Assembly (NCBI GenBank): GCA_025937615.1
Contig: JAICRA010000030.1
Location: 1 to 9,879, forward strand
DNA from: Thermomicrobiales bacterium
GTDB lineage: Bacteria > Chloroflexota > Chloroflexia > Thermomicrobiales > UBA6265
Reading direction: 5' to 3'
Length of the DNA: 9,879 bases
Shown: in pieces, positions 1 to 6,768 of the stretch
Numbering within the stretch: the first letter of the stretch is position 1
Layout of the letters: the number at the start of each line of letters is the position of its first letter
Notes under the pieces: generated by a model
The model's database searches: none
What the model was told of the DNA's origin: nothing
The model's input: the letters and a program-made list of their open reading frames with translations, nothing else
Program-made: the position numbers and the translations under genes

Positions 1-948
<948 letters not shown>

Positions 949-978
949 TTATTGCGTAGACACTGCCTCTATGTCGCG

Positions 979-1305
979 TCAGTCCGCGACGATCGCCAGA
1001 ATGTCCTTCTCGGAAAGGATCAGCAGGTCCTCGTCGTCGAACTTGAATTCGGTGCCGGCATACTTGGCAAAGAGCACTTCGTTCCCGGCCGTGACGTCCA
1101 TCGGGATACGATTGCCATCCTCGTCGCGACGGCCCTCACCGACCGCGATGACCGTGCCGCGCTGCGGCTTCTCCTTCGCAGTGTCCGGGATGACGATCCC
1201 CGATTTGGTCGTTTCCTCGCGGTCCGAAGGACGCACCACTACGCGGTCCCCAAGCGGCCGCAGCTTCGCCGCGACCTCGGTTCCATTGGATTGCGTCTTC
1301 GCCAT
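979..1305 (-). CDS. groES: Co-chaperonin GroES (10 kDa)
   Basis: Heptameric lid of the GroEL cage, cytosolic. The 108-residue product carries the family signature [13 protein letters not shown] (residues 14-26), the mobile-loop region [19 protein letters not shown] (about 30-48), GTVIAVGEG (50-58) and [14 protein letters not shown] (73-86), and ends [13 protein letters not shown]. It is about a dozen residues longer than the usual 95-97 because of a polar N-terminal extension ([13 protein letters not shown]). The ATG at 1305-1303 has GGAGG eight bases upstream. A longer reading that begins at 1524 would run through the promoter and CIRCE operator and is therefore rejected. It is first gene of the groES-groEL operon. 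Confidence 0.98.
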   Translation of the reverse strand: MAKTQSNGTEVAAKLRPLGDRVVVRPSDREETTKSGIVIPDTAKEKPQRGTVIAVGEGRRDEDGNRIPMDVTAGNEVLFAKYAGTEFKFDDEDLLILSEKDILAIVAD

Positions 1306-1392
1306 GATCGCTTCCTCCAACCTGACAGACTCACGGAGCCACCGCCGGGGTACCGGTCCCCCAGCCAGCTCCAACGAACTCGTGCGCGACGT

Positions 1393-1421
1393 ATTGTATG
1401 CAGAGATCTGGCACTCTTCAA
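1393..1421 (-). promoter_or_regulatory. sigma-A promoter of groES-groEL
   Basis: Read on the minus strand there is a -35 box TTGAAG (1421-1416), a 17-base spacer and a -10 box TACAAT (1398-1393). The expected start site is near 1386, which gives a leader of about 80 nt before the groES ATG. The -35 box lies inside the CIRCE inverted repeat, so repressor binding should block polymerase directly. Confidence 0.85.
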
Positions 1422-1434
1422 GGGAGAGTGCTAA
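1408..1434 (-). promoter_or_regulatory. CIRCE operator (HrcA binding site)
   Basis: The minus strand reads TTAGCACTC, nine bases, then GAGTGCCAG. The known CIRCE consensus is TTAGCACTC-N9-GAGTGCTAA. The promoter-distal arm is a perfect match and the arm nearer the gene has two mismatches in its outer three bases. CIRCE is bound by the heat-inducible repressor HrcA, whose activity depends on GroEL, so the operon is expected to be de-repressed on heat shock. No hrcA gene is in the window. Confidence 0.95.
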
Positions 1435-1438
1435 AGCG

Positions 1439-1514
1439 AAGTCGGCAAGACGGCCAGTCGGTAAGGCGGCAAGAACGAGAAAAGACTGATAGCGGGTAGC
1501 CGGCAGTGCGGCAG
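1439..1514. repeat. Degenerate 7-9 bp intergenic repeat tract (locus A)
   Basis: Between the groES promoter and the next gene the plus strand can be cut into imperfect units such as AAGTCGGC, AAGACGGCC, AGTCGGT, AAGGCGGC, then after a divergent stretch AGCGGGT, AGCCGGC and AGTGCGGC. The common theme is A(A)G-N-CGG-Y. The 10-mer AGTCGGCAAG here recurs exactly in the tract that starts at 8361. I see no coding capacity or promoter. The remaining bases up to 1622 hold only two short hairpins (CGGCG/CGCCG near 1534-1547 and GGCGG/CCGCC near 1582-1598). Confidence 0.6.
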
Positions 1515-1622
1515 CCTCCTTCACATTTCCCTGCGGCGTTCACGCCGTCTCCACAATTCGCGCCTACTCTGAATTGCAGAAGGCGGCGATGCACCGCCAG
1601 TGATGAGGAAAGGAGCACGTGA

Positions 1623-2294
1623 GTGCAGCAGGGCAACGGAAAACGGTGGTTACTGGTCGGTCTGCTCGTTCTGGGTGGGTTCTGGCTCGTCAATGATGTC
1701 TATGACGACGGCTACCGAGACGCCTTGGTTCAGACGGGTCAGATGCAGGAGTTCCGCCACTACGACGGTGATCCGGACTTCCCCTGGGGCCTCCTGATTC
1801 TCGCCGGCATCGGTTACTTCGCCTGGCGGAAGGGCGCGTTCGACCGCTTTGGTGGCCCAGGCGGCCTCTTCGGAAACGGCGGTCACCATGGCGAGCGAGG
1901 CGTCCAGCGCTATGGGACAGGCAGCAGTCCTGCTCCCACGCCTAACGCATCATCCTTCAGTCAGGGAGAGAGCCTGGTCTTCCGCGGGCCGCGCGCATTC
2001 TTCGAGGAGTGGCATCGGCAGGCGCACGAGGAGGCCGCTCGCACCCAACGCCCGGTTCCTCGTACTCCACCGGAGCACTCAAGCGGGGCTGCGGATGTCA
2101 ACCATGGAGCCTCACAGGGCGGCTTCGCTCCGACTCCCCCGCCAACCCCACCCGCGCCCGAATACTGGGCGTCGATGGCTGGCGCAGCTGAGGCGGCCGG
2201 GACAGCCGGCGGTCCCGTAGCGTCGCCGGCGGCATCTGCGGCCCCCCAGGACGAGAATTCAAACAGTCATCGCGCGGCCGGAACCGCGGTCTAG
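1623..2294 (+). CDS. Hypothetical two-pass membrane protein with long disordered cytoplasmic tail
   Basis: A 223-residue protein that I do not recognise. The GTG start is firmly placed: a TGA sits immediately upstream in frame, and AAAGGAG lies seven bases before it. Two hydrophobic segments, about residues 9-24 and 54-68, flank an acidic, Tyr/His-containing loop (VYDDGYRDAL..., about 25-53). Arg8 before the first segment and Arg/Lys after the second predict both ends inside the cell. The tail is Gly-rich (77-90), then has a short amphipathic stretch, FRGPRAFFEEWHRQAHEEA (120-138), then a Pro/Ala/Ser-rich low-complexity region to the end. It stands just upstream of, and codirectional with, a response regulator and kinase, so a role as sensory accessory or target of that system is plausible but unproven. 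Confidence 0.8.
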   Translation: MQQGNGKRWLLVGLLVLGGFWLVNDVYDDGYRDALVQTGQMQEFRHYDGDPDFPWGLLILAGIGYFAWRKGAFDRFGGPGGLFGNGGHHGERGVQRYGTGSSPAPTPNASSFSQGESLVFRGPRAFFEEWHRQAHEEAARTQRPVPRTPPEHSSGAADVNHGASQGGFAPTPPPTPPAPEYWASMAGAAEAAGTAGGPVASPAASAAPQDENSNSHRAAGTAV

Positions 2295-2327
2295 CGGTGG
2301 TAAGGTGATGACAGCGGGCAGCGTCAC

Positions 2328-2357
2328 ACGCGGCGCGGGAGGCCTCCCGCGCCGCGT
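2328..2357. repeat. Perfect 30-bp GC-rich palindrome in the response-regulator leader
   Basis: The half-site ACGCGGCGCGGGAGG is followed directly by its exact reverse complement, with no mismatch and no spacer; 26 of 30 bases are G or C. It lies 33 bases after the stop of the membrane-protein gene and 25 bases before the regulator ATG. In RNA it could fold as a 13-bp stem with a four-base loop. No T-run follows, so it is not a textbook intrinsic terminator. As DNA it could be an operator for a dimeric regulator, possibly the neighbouring one. Confidence 0.85.
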
Positions 2358-2382
2358 CCTCGAGCCCGGTTTGGTGGCAATG

Positions 2383-3060
2383 ATGAAGTCCATCCTCGTA
2401 GTCGAAGACGAGCCGGAAATCGCGCGCGTCATTCGGGACTATCTGCAGGCGGCCGGATTCACGGTCAGCGTCGCGGCTGACGGCGAGAGCGCCCTGCAGA
2501 GCGCCCGAGCATCACGCCCGGATCTAGTGGTACTCGATCTTGGTTTACCGGGACGGGACGGACTCGACGTCACCCGCGAGATACGCCGTACTTCGGATGT
2601 CCCGATCGTCGTCGTAACCGCCCGCGGTGACGAGGCCGACCGCATTGTCGGGCTGGAGCTGGGCGCCGACGACTACGTGGTCAAACCGTTCAGCCCGAAG
2701 GAGCTGGTGGCACGAGTGCGCGCTCTCTTTCGCCGGGTGGACGGCCGCGATGAGCCGGGCGACGTCATCCGGGTGGCTGATCTGGAGATCGATATCCCGC
2801 GCATGCGAGTGACCGTCGGCGGCCGGGCCGTGGAACTGACTGCCAGCGAGTTCCAGTTGCTGGCGGCCATGGCACGGGAACCGGGGCGGGTTTTCACGCG
2901 GGGACAGCTGCTCGACGTGCTGCACGGTGTCGCCTTCGAATCGTATGAGCGGGCGATCGACGCCCACGTGAAGAACCTGCGTCGCAAGATCGAACCAGAG
3001 CCGGGGGAGACCCGCTACGTGCAGACGGTCTACGGCGTCGGTTACCGCTTCGCAGGCTGA
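2383..3060 (+). CDS. OmpR/PhoB-family response regulator
   Basis: DNA-binding output half of a two-component system, cytosolic, 225 residues, the normal family length. The N-terminal receiver (about 1-116) has the acidic pocket Glu8-Asp9 (ILVVEDEPE), phosphoacceptor Asp52 in VVLDLGLPGRDG, Thr79 (VVVTARG) and Lys101 (DDYVVKPFSPKEL). The C-terminal winged helix (about 130-225) shows LTASEFQLLAAMAREPGRV, the recognition-helix region YERAIDAHVKNLRRKI and the terminal YVQTVYGVGYRF. I chose ATG 2383 because the family starts right before ILVVEDE and GGTGG lies five bases upstream; ATG 2380 is equally in frame. The GTG at 2305 would put the palindrome inside the coding region and add 26 residues unlike the family. 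The stop overlaps the kinase start (TGATG). Target genes are unknown. Confidence 0.95.
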   Translation: MKSILVVEDEPEIARVIRDYLQAAGFTVSVAADGESALQSARASRPDLVVLDLGLPGRDGLDVTREIRRTSDVPIVVVTARGDEADRIVGLELGADDYVVKPFSPKELVARVRALFRRVDGRDEPGDVIRVADLEIDIPRMRVTVGGRAVELTASEFQLLAAMAREPGRVFTRGQLLDVLHGVAFESYERAIDAHVKNLRRKIEPEPGETRYVQTVYGVGYRFAG

Positions 3061-4283
3061 TGAGCGACCCGACGTCCCTATTACCTAAACCGGAGCCGCT
3101 GACGCCGATTGATCCCCCGTTTCAGCCAATCCTGCCTTCGCAACCACCCCGCTCGTTGACTGTGCCTGGAGTACGGCGGCACGGTCCGCCGCGCCCTCCC
3201 TGGTGGCCGGAGGACGAGCCGTGGCCGCCACCGCGGCGCTCCGATCGCCGACGTGGGTTCCTGCGCAAGGTCGGCTGCTTCTTCGGGGTGATCATCGGCC
3301 TAATGGTGGCCGCCAGCGTGCTGGGAGCCATCTTCAGTGACGAGCGCGGCCAGCATGACGGTGGGCCGTCGTGGGGCTTCTTCTTCCTGATCCTCATGAT
3401 CGGTGGCCTCTTCTTTGTCTGGAGAACGGTCAATCGCACCGCCGCTCCCATTGCCGAAGTGATGTCCGCCGCGGACCGCGTGGCAGACGGCGATTACTCG
3501 GTGCGAGTAGAAACCGGCGCCAATGGTGAGGTCGGCCGCCTGGTGGAGTCGTTCAACGCCATGACTACGCGCCTCGAGTTGAATGAGACGCAGCGGCGCA
3601 ATCTCTTCGCCGACGTCGCGCACGAGCTGCGAACTCCGCTCTCGATCATCCGCGGCAACACGGAGGGGATGCTCGACGGTGTTTACCCCCGTGACGACGC
3701 GCATCTGGGAACGATTCTCGACGCAACGGCGGTGATGTCTCGCCTGTTGGACGATCTGCGGACCCTATCGTTGACCGATACCGGTGCGCTGCGCCTACAC
3801 AAGCAGACGACCGACGTCGCCGAGCTGCTCGACGACGTGCGCTACGCCTTCACGCCGCGCGCGGCGGAGGCCGGCGTGACGTTCACTCTGGCCTCGAATC
3901 CACTACCTCCGCTTGACATCGATCCGGTGCGAGTGCGTCAGGTGCTGGAGAACTTGCTCGACAACGCCCTCCGTCACACGCCGCGCGGCGGGACGATCCG
4001 GATCGAGGTCGGGTGGGAAGGGCCGGCGGCACTCTTCCGCGTGGCCGACACCGGGCGTGGCATCCCCGCCGAAGCGCTGCCGCATGTCTTTGACCGCTTC
4101 TGGAAATCAGCCGACTCCGGAGGCAGCGGTCTGGGTCTTGCCATTGCGCGTGGTCTCATCGAAGCCCATGGCGGCAAGATCCGCGTTGACAGCGTCGTAG
4201 GTCGGGGCACAGTCGTGTCGTTCACGTTGCCGGTCCAGCGAGTCGAAAAGTCGAGAAGTCGAGAAGTCGAGACGAAGTCGTGA
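3060..4283 (+). CDS. Membrane histidine kinase with minimal extracytoplasmic loop
   Basis: Sensor kinase partner of the preceding regulator; its ATG shares one base with the regulator stop, so translation is coupled. Domain order in 407 residues: Pro/Trp/Arg-rich cytosolic N-terminus (1-70, for example PPRPPWWPEDEPWPPP), TM1 (about 71-92), an outer loop of only about 12 residues (SDERGQHDGGPS), TM2 (105-121), HAMP (about 122-174), HisKA with phosphoacceptor His188 in FADVAHELRTPLS, and HATPase_c with the N-box NLLDNALRH (298-306), the G1 box DTGRGIP (330-336), the F-box HVFDRFWK and the G2 box GGSGLGLA (354-361). The catalytic core ends at VSFTLPV. Residues 395-407 (VEKSRSREVETKS) are encoded by an intergenic-type repeat. 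With no periplasmic sensor domain, the signal is probably membrane state or a protein partner such as the 1623-2294 product. Confidence 0.95.
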   Translation: MSDPTSLLPKPEPLTPIDPPFQPILPSQPPRSLTVPGVRRHGPPRPPWWPEDEPWPPPRRSDRRRGFLRKVGCFFGVIIGLMVAASVLGAIFSDERGQHDGGPSWGFFFLILMIGGLFFVWRTVNRTAAPIAEVMSAADRVADGDYSVRVETGANGEVGRLVESFNAMTTRLELNETQRRNLFADVAHELRTPLSIIRGNTEGMLDGVYPRDDAHLGTILDATAVMSRLLDDLRTLSLTDTGALRLHKQTTDVAELLDDVRYAFTPRAAEAGVTFTLASNPLPPLDIDPVRVRQVLENLLDNALRHTPRGGTIRIEVGWEGPAALFRVADTGRGIPAEALPHVFDRFWKSADSGGSGLGLAIARGLIEAHGGKIRVDSVVGRGTVVSFTLPVQRVEKSRSREVETKS

Positions 4284-4312
4284 GGCGCGAGTTGTCAGTC
4301 GTCAGGCGCGAG
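4240..4312. repeat. Tandem AAGTCGAG-type repeat running over the kinase stop (locus B)
   Basis: Three near-identical 8-bp units (AAGTCGAG) are followed by the looser forms GAAGTCGTGAGGCGCGAG and GTCAGTCGTCAGGCGCGAG. GAAGTCGTG also occurs in the tract near 8391, and CGCGAG and GTCGTCAG recur there too. The first half is translated as the last residues of the histidine kinase and supplies its TGA stop. The rest is untranslated spacer before the next gene. Confidence 0.75.
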
Positions 4313-4361
4313 CTTGACAGCGAGACGGGGAGCGGTTTTACCCGGCTCAGGAGGCCAACTG

Positions 4362-4832
4362 ATGGCAACGACAACTTCGGCGGGCGTCGCACTGTGGAAG
4401 ACCCGCAAACTGCCCGCCTGGCTCAAAGGCTTCAATCGTGTGGTCATGGCGTTGCAGCGCCTCGGGCTCGCCATTGGGACGATGCATGTACTCTCCGTGC
4501 CAGGTCGCCAGAGTGGCGTGTTGCGATCGACCCCCGTTTCGCTCCTGACTGTCGAAGGTCAACGTTACATCGTTTCTGGGCTGGCCGATGCGGATTGGGT
4601 GCTCAACGCCCGTGTCGCCGGCTACGGCATGCTCCGTCGCGGGAGAACAGAAGAGCACGTCTCCCTCATTGAGCTCCCGGTCGAAGATCGCGCCCGGATC
4701 CTGCGTGAGTTTCCCCGGCTGGTTCCGCAAGGCGTCCCGTTCTTCACCCGCCTCTACGGAGTCACAGCCGATCCGGTGCAGTTCGCGGCGCTGGCGCAGA
4801 CGTGCCCGGTCTTCCTAGTCGAGCGGCGGTGA
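4362..4832 (+). CDS. Deazaflavin (F420)/flavin-dependent nitroreductase family protein (DUF385-like)
   Basis: A 156-residue protein with the split-barrel pattern of the Ddn/DUF385 family: MHVLSVPGRQSGVLRSTPVS (about 41-60, equivalent to the family's LTTxGRKSGxxRxTPL), then EGQRYIVSGLADADWVLNARVAG (equivalent to GDRYVVVAS...WYHNLRANP), then a short C-terminal helical part. Family members bind F420 or FMN and reduce or oxidise small substrates, but the substrate cannot be read from sequence. Departures from the usual core (DADWVLNARVAGYG rather than PAWYHNLxANP) make cofactor choice uncertain. The ATG at 4362 has AGGAGG seven bases upstream; an upstream in-frame start at 4314 lacks support. It follows the kinase by 78 bases on the same strand and could be co-transcribed. 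Confidence 0.85.
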   Translation: MATTTSAGVALWKTRKLPAWLKGFNRVVMALQRLGLAIGTMHVLSVPGRQSGVLRSTPVSLLTVEGQRYIVSGLADADWVLNARVAGYGMLRRGRTEEHVSLIELPVEDRARILREFPRLVPQGVPFFTRLYGVTADPVQFAALAQTCPVFLVERR

Positions 4833-4910
4833 GGAGCGACTCCGACCTCACAAATCATGTACTGCCACGTTCTATCTATGGAGTCATGATGGAGCAGAAC
4901 GGGGGCAGTG

Positions 4911-5141
4911 ATGCACAACTTTTTCACGATCGAAGTCGAAGCCGAAATGCGGCGGCAGGAGCTGGAACGATCTGCCGCGGCGGATTTGCGAGCGGCGCAG
5001 GCGAGCCCAGCCAAGAAAAGCAGGGCCTGGTTGCGACGAGCATTCTGGTCACAGGCGACCCCGCAGACGCTGATCTCGCCAAGCACGTCTGTTGGCGCGT
5101 TGCTCGAGCTGCCCCGTGTGCCGCGTCCGGTCACTTGCTAA
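4911..5141 (+). CDS. Possible small hypothetical protein (76 aa)
   Basis: Begins MHNFFTIEVEAEMRRQELERSAA, a charged amphipathic helix rich in Glu, Arg and Ala, followed by Lys/Arg-rich ASPAKKSRAWLRRAFWSQ. The first two thirds have coding-like composition and resemble the short MHxFF/MHxW...RERQ-type proteins common in high-GC bacteria; that likeness is from memory and general. The last 25 residues look random, so the true frame may end differently or be broken. GGGGG stands five bases before the ATG, and a GTG directly before it is an alternative start. Not essential to any neighbour as far as I can see. Confidence 0.4.
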   Translation: MHNFFTIEVEAEMRRQELERSAAADLRAAQASPAKKSRAWLRRAFWSQATPQTLISPSTSVGALLELPRVPRPVTC

Positions 5142-5220
5142 TCGAGAGCTTTGTCCCGCTAGCGAGAAGTTAAGACCGTCGAATACGTTACACATGGCTT
5201 CGCGTGGAGAGGCAACAAGA

Positions 5221-5256
5221 TGATCCCGCATTACCGGTACCGGTGATGCGGGATCA
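5221..5256. terminator. Hairpin between convergent genes, probable bidirectional terminator
   Basis: An 11-bp perfect outer stem (TGATCCCGCAT with ATGCGGGATCA) encloses TACCGGTACCGGTG, which can itself pair through ACCGG/CCGGT after one T-G wobble. It lies between the plus-strand genes ending at 4832 or 5141 and the minus-strand oxidase ending at 5372, where a shared terminator is expected. No clear T-run follows on either strand (the minus strand continues TCTTGTTG), so Rho-independent efficiency is doubtful. Apart from it, I see nothing in 5142-5371. Confidence 0.6.
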
Positions 5257-5371
5257 ACGTATCCGCACCTGAAACTCAGCCCGCGAAAGGCCGCCACAAT
5301 GGGCCACTGATCCTTGTCGACTTCACCGAGCGACTCCAATTCCACCAACCATTTCTTGGCAACAGAGTTGA

Positions 5372-6622
5372 TCAATGCTCGGGCCTAGACGTTTCTCCCG
5401 CCATTCCCAGGCTTGCCAGATAGTCGTTCGTAAAGATTCCCTGTGGGTCCCATTCGGCGCGGAGGGATTGAAACGCTGGCAACTCAGGGTAAAGGTGGGC
5501 GAGCTGCTCCGAGCTGAGAAAATGCAGCTTGCCCCAGTGAGGACGGCCGTCGTGGGCGCTGAAGATGGCCTCCGCGTCCCGAAAGAGAGGCTCAAAGGGG
5601 AGATGCGTTGCCTGGTGAAGACTAATGGTGACGCTCTCTTTGCCACATGTCGGACTGAGGTGGCTTTGCTCGCCCGGTTGCGTGCGGTACTCGACGGCCC
5701 ACGTGCAATCGGGGTGGCGGGTCTGCATGAGCCGCCGAACCTCTCGCATCGCCGCCGGCCCCTCGACCAGCGGCACTGTGTACTCCATCTCGACAAAGGG
5801 GAAGGTCCTCGTCGAGGGGTAGATACGCCAGCTCCAGTCAACCGAGTCCGGTTTGAGATAACGCTCGATCGAGCCGGGAAGGGCTTCCGGCGCCTTGACC
5901 CGGAACGGCTCCTCTTCCGTCTCCACGAAGGTCTTCAGCACGCAGCGGTCATGTGCCGGAAGCCACCAGAACTCGGCGTTCCGCCGGGACGTTTCTTCCG
6001 CCAGGAAGCCATCGAGGCAGTCATCAAACGGGAGGACTTGGGTGCTCTCGCGCAGTTTGTATCCGGGAACTGTCGCTAACGTCACCCGGGTAACCACGCC
6101 GAGCAGCCCCAGGCTAAGTGAGACGGCGCGCAGCCGCCCGGGGTCGGTGGAGTCGATAGTGACCAACTCGCCATCCGCGCGCATCAGCTCCATGGCGCTG
6201 ACTGCAGCGGAAAAGCTGCCGTGCTTGCGACCCGTGCCGTGAGTCCCGGTCGAGATCGCGCCGGCTATGGCCTGCCGGTCGATGTCCCCCTGGTTGGCGA
6301 AGGCGCGGCCCTGGGCCAGCAACGGCTTGCCAAGATCCGCAATGCGGCTCCCGGCCCAGATGGTCGCTTCACCGGTTTCGGGATCGATCCACTCGACCCC
6401 GGCAAGGCGTGATAGATCGAGGAGGGTGCCGTTTGTAGCGCACAACGGCGCAAACGAGTGCCCCGCGCCAGCCACACGAACCGTCTCCCCTTGCCGAGCC
6501 GCCGCAACCACCGCGGCGCGCACCTCGGCCAAGGAGCCCGGCGCGACCAGCACGCGCGGTGTGGCAGAGACGTTCCCGGCCCAGTTCGTCCATGTCCCGC
6601 TGGCGCTTACTCCAGCCGTCAC
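5372..6622 (-). CDS. FAD-dependent sugar-lactone/alditol oxidase (D-arabinono-1,4-lactone oxidase family)
   Basis: A VAO-fold flavoenzyme of 416 residues that oxidises a polyol or aldonolactone with O2 or another acceptor. The FAD-binding domain spans about 15-185: RVAGAGHSFAPL holds His55, the usual site of covalent FAD attachment, and NQGDIDRQAIAGAISTGTHGTG (110-131) contacts the cofactor. The C-terminal ALO domain has WAVEYR (Glu311-x-Arg313) and PHWGKLH (His362, Lys365), the positions of the family's catalytic Glu/Arg and HWxK motifs, so the enzyme looks active. There is no signal peptide or membrane segment. The start is GTG at 6622-6620, preceded by a G-rich GAGGATGGGGG region. Substrate choice among L-gulonolactone, arabinonolactone and alditols cannot be settled here. 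It is divergent from the amidohydrolase and convergent with the 4362-5141 genes. Confidence 0.93.
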   Translation of the reverse strand: MTAGVSASGTWTNWAGNVSATPRVLVAPGSLAEVRAAVVAAARQGETVRVAGAGHSFAPLCATNGTLLDLSRLAGVEWIDPETGEATIWAGSRIADLGKPLLAQGRAFANQGDIDRQAIAGAISTGTHGTGRKHGSFSAAVSAMELMRADGELVTIDSTDPGRLRAVSLSLGLLGVVTRVTLATVPGYKLRESTQVLPFDDCLDGFLAEETSRRNAEFWWLPAHDRCVLKTFVETEEEPFRVKAPEALPGSIERYLKPDSVDWSWRIYPSTRTFPFVEMEYTVPLVEGPAAMREVRRLMQTRHPDCTWAVEYRTQPGEQSHLSPTCGKESVTISLHQATHLPFEPLFRDAEAIFSAHDGRPHWGKLHFLSSEQLAHLYPELPAFQSLRAEWDPQGIFTNDYLASLGMAGETSRPEH

Positions 6623-6768
6623 ATTGCGCCCCCATCCTCACCCTGAATTGATGTCGCGGCACGCTACCACGCCTCTGGTTGGCACGCTCCGTATACTCGC
6701 GGGTCGGTATGTCGACTCATCGATTACGACACTCCGACAGCGGAAGGCCGATGGGAGGAAGCGGAGCG
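6623..6768. promoter_or_regulatory. Divergent intergenic region of oxidase and amidohydrolase
   Basis: This 146-base space must hold the promoters of both flanking genes. The only -10-like word is GTATAC(T) at 6691-6697, which reads as TATACT on the plus strand and TATACG on the minus strand. Neither strand has a convincing -35 box at 16-18 bases. No operator palindrome stands out. Confidence 0.3.

Noticed and set aside
1347..1361. GGGG...CCCC hairpin in the groES leader as an RNA thermometer
   Set aside because: Only a 4-bp stem and far from the ribosome binding site; CIRCE already explains heat control.
2305..2382. N-terminal extension of the response regulator from GTG 2305
   Set aside because: The family starts right at ILVVEDE, the extension would translate the palindrome, and a better-placed ATG follows it.
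4802..5173. Plus-strand frame of 123 codons overlapping the end of the DUF385-like gene
   Set aside because: It overlaps a better-supported gene and the more plausible 4911 frame, has no ribosome site and no protein-like pattern.
5049..5375. Minus-strand frame of 108 codons (MINSVAKKWLVELES...) starting with TTG over the oxidase stop
   Set aside because: The first 30 codons look fairly natural, but there is no ribosome site, the strong hairpin at 5221-5256 falls inside it, and the second half is random in appearance.
5375..6079. Plus-strand frame of 234 codons opposite the FAD oxidase
   Set aside because: Antisense to a confirmed flavoprotein, no ribosome binding site, shadow composition.
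6691..6697. TATACT as a firm promoter for the amidohydrolase
   Set aside because: No -35 box at a suitable distance; kept only as a weak note in the intergenic entry.
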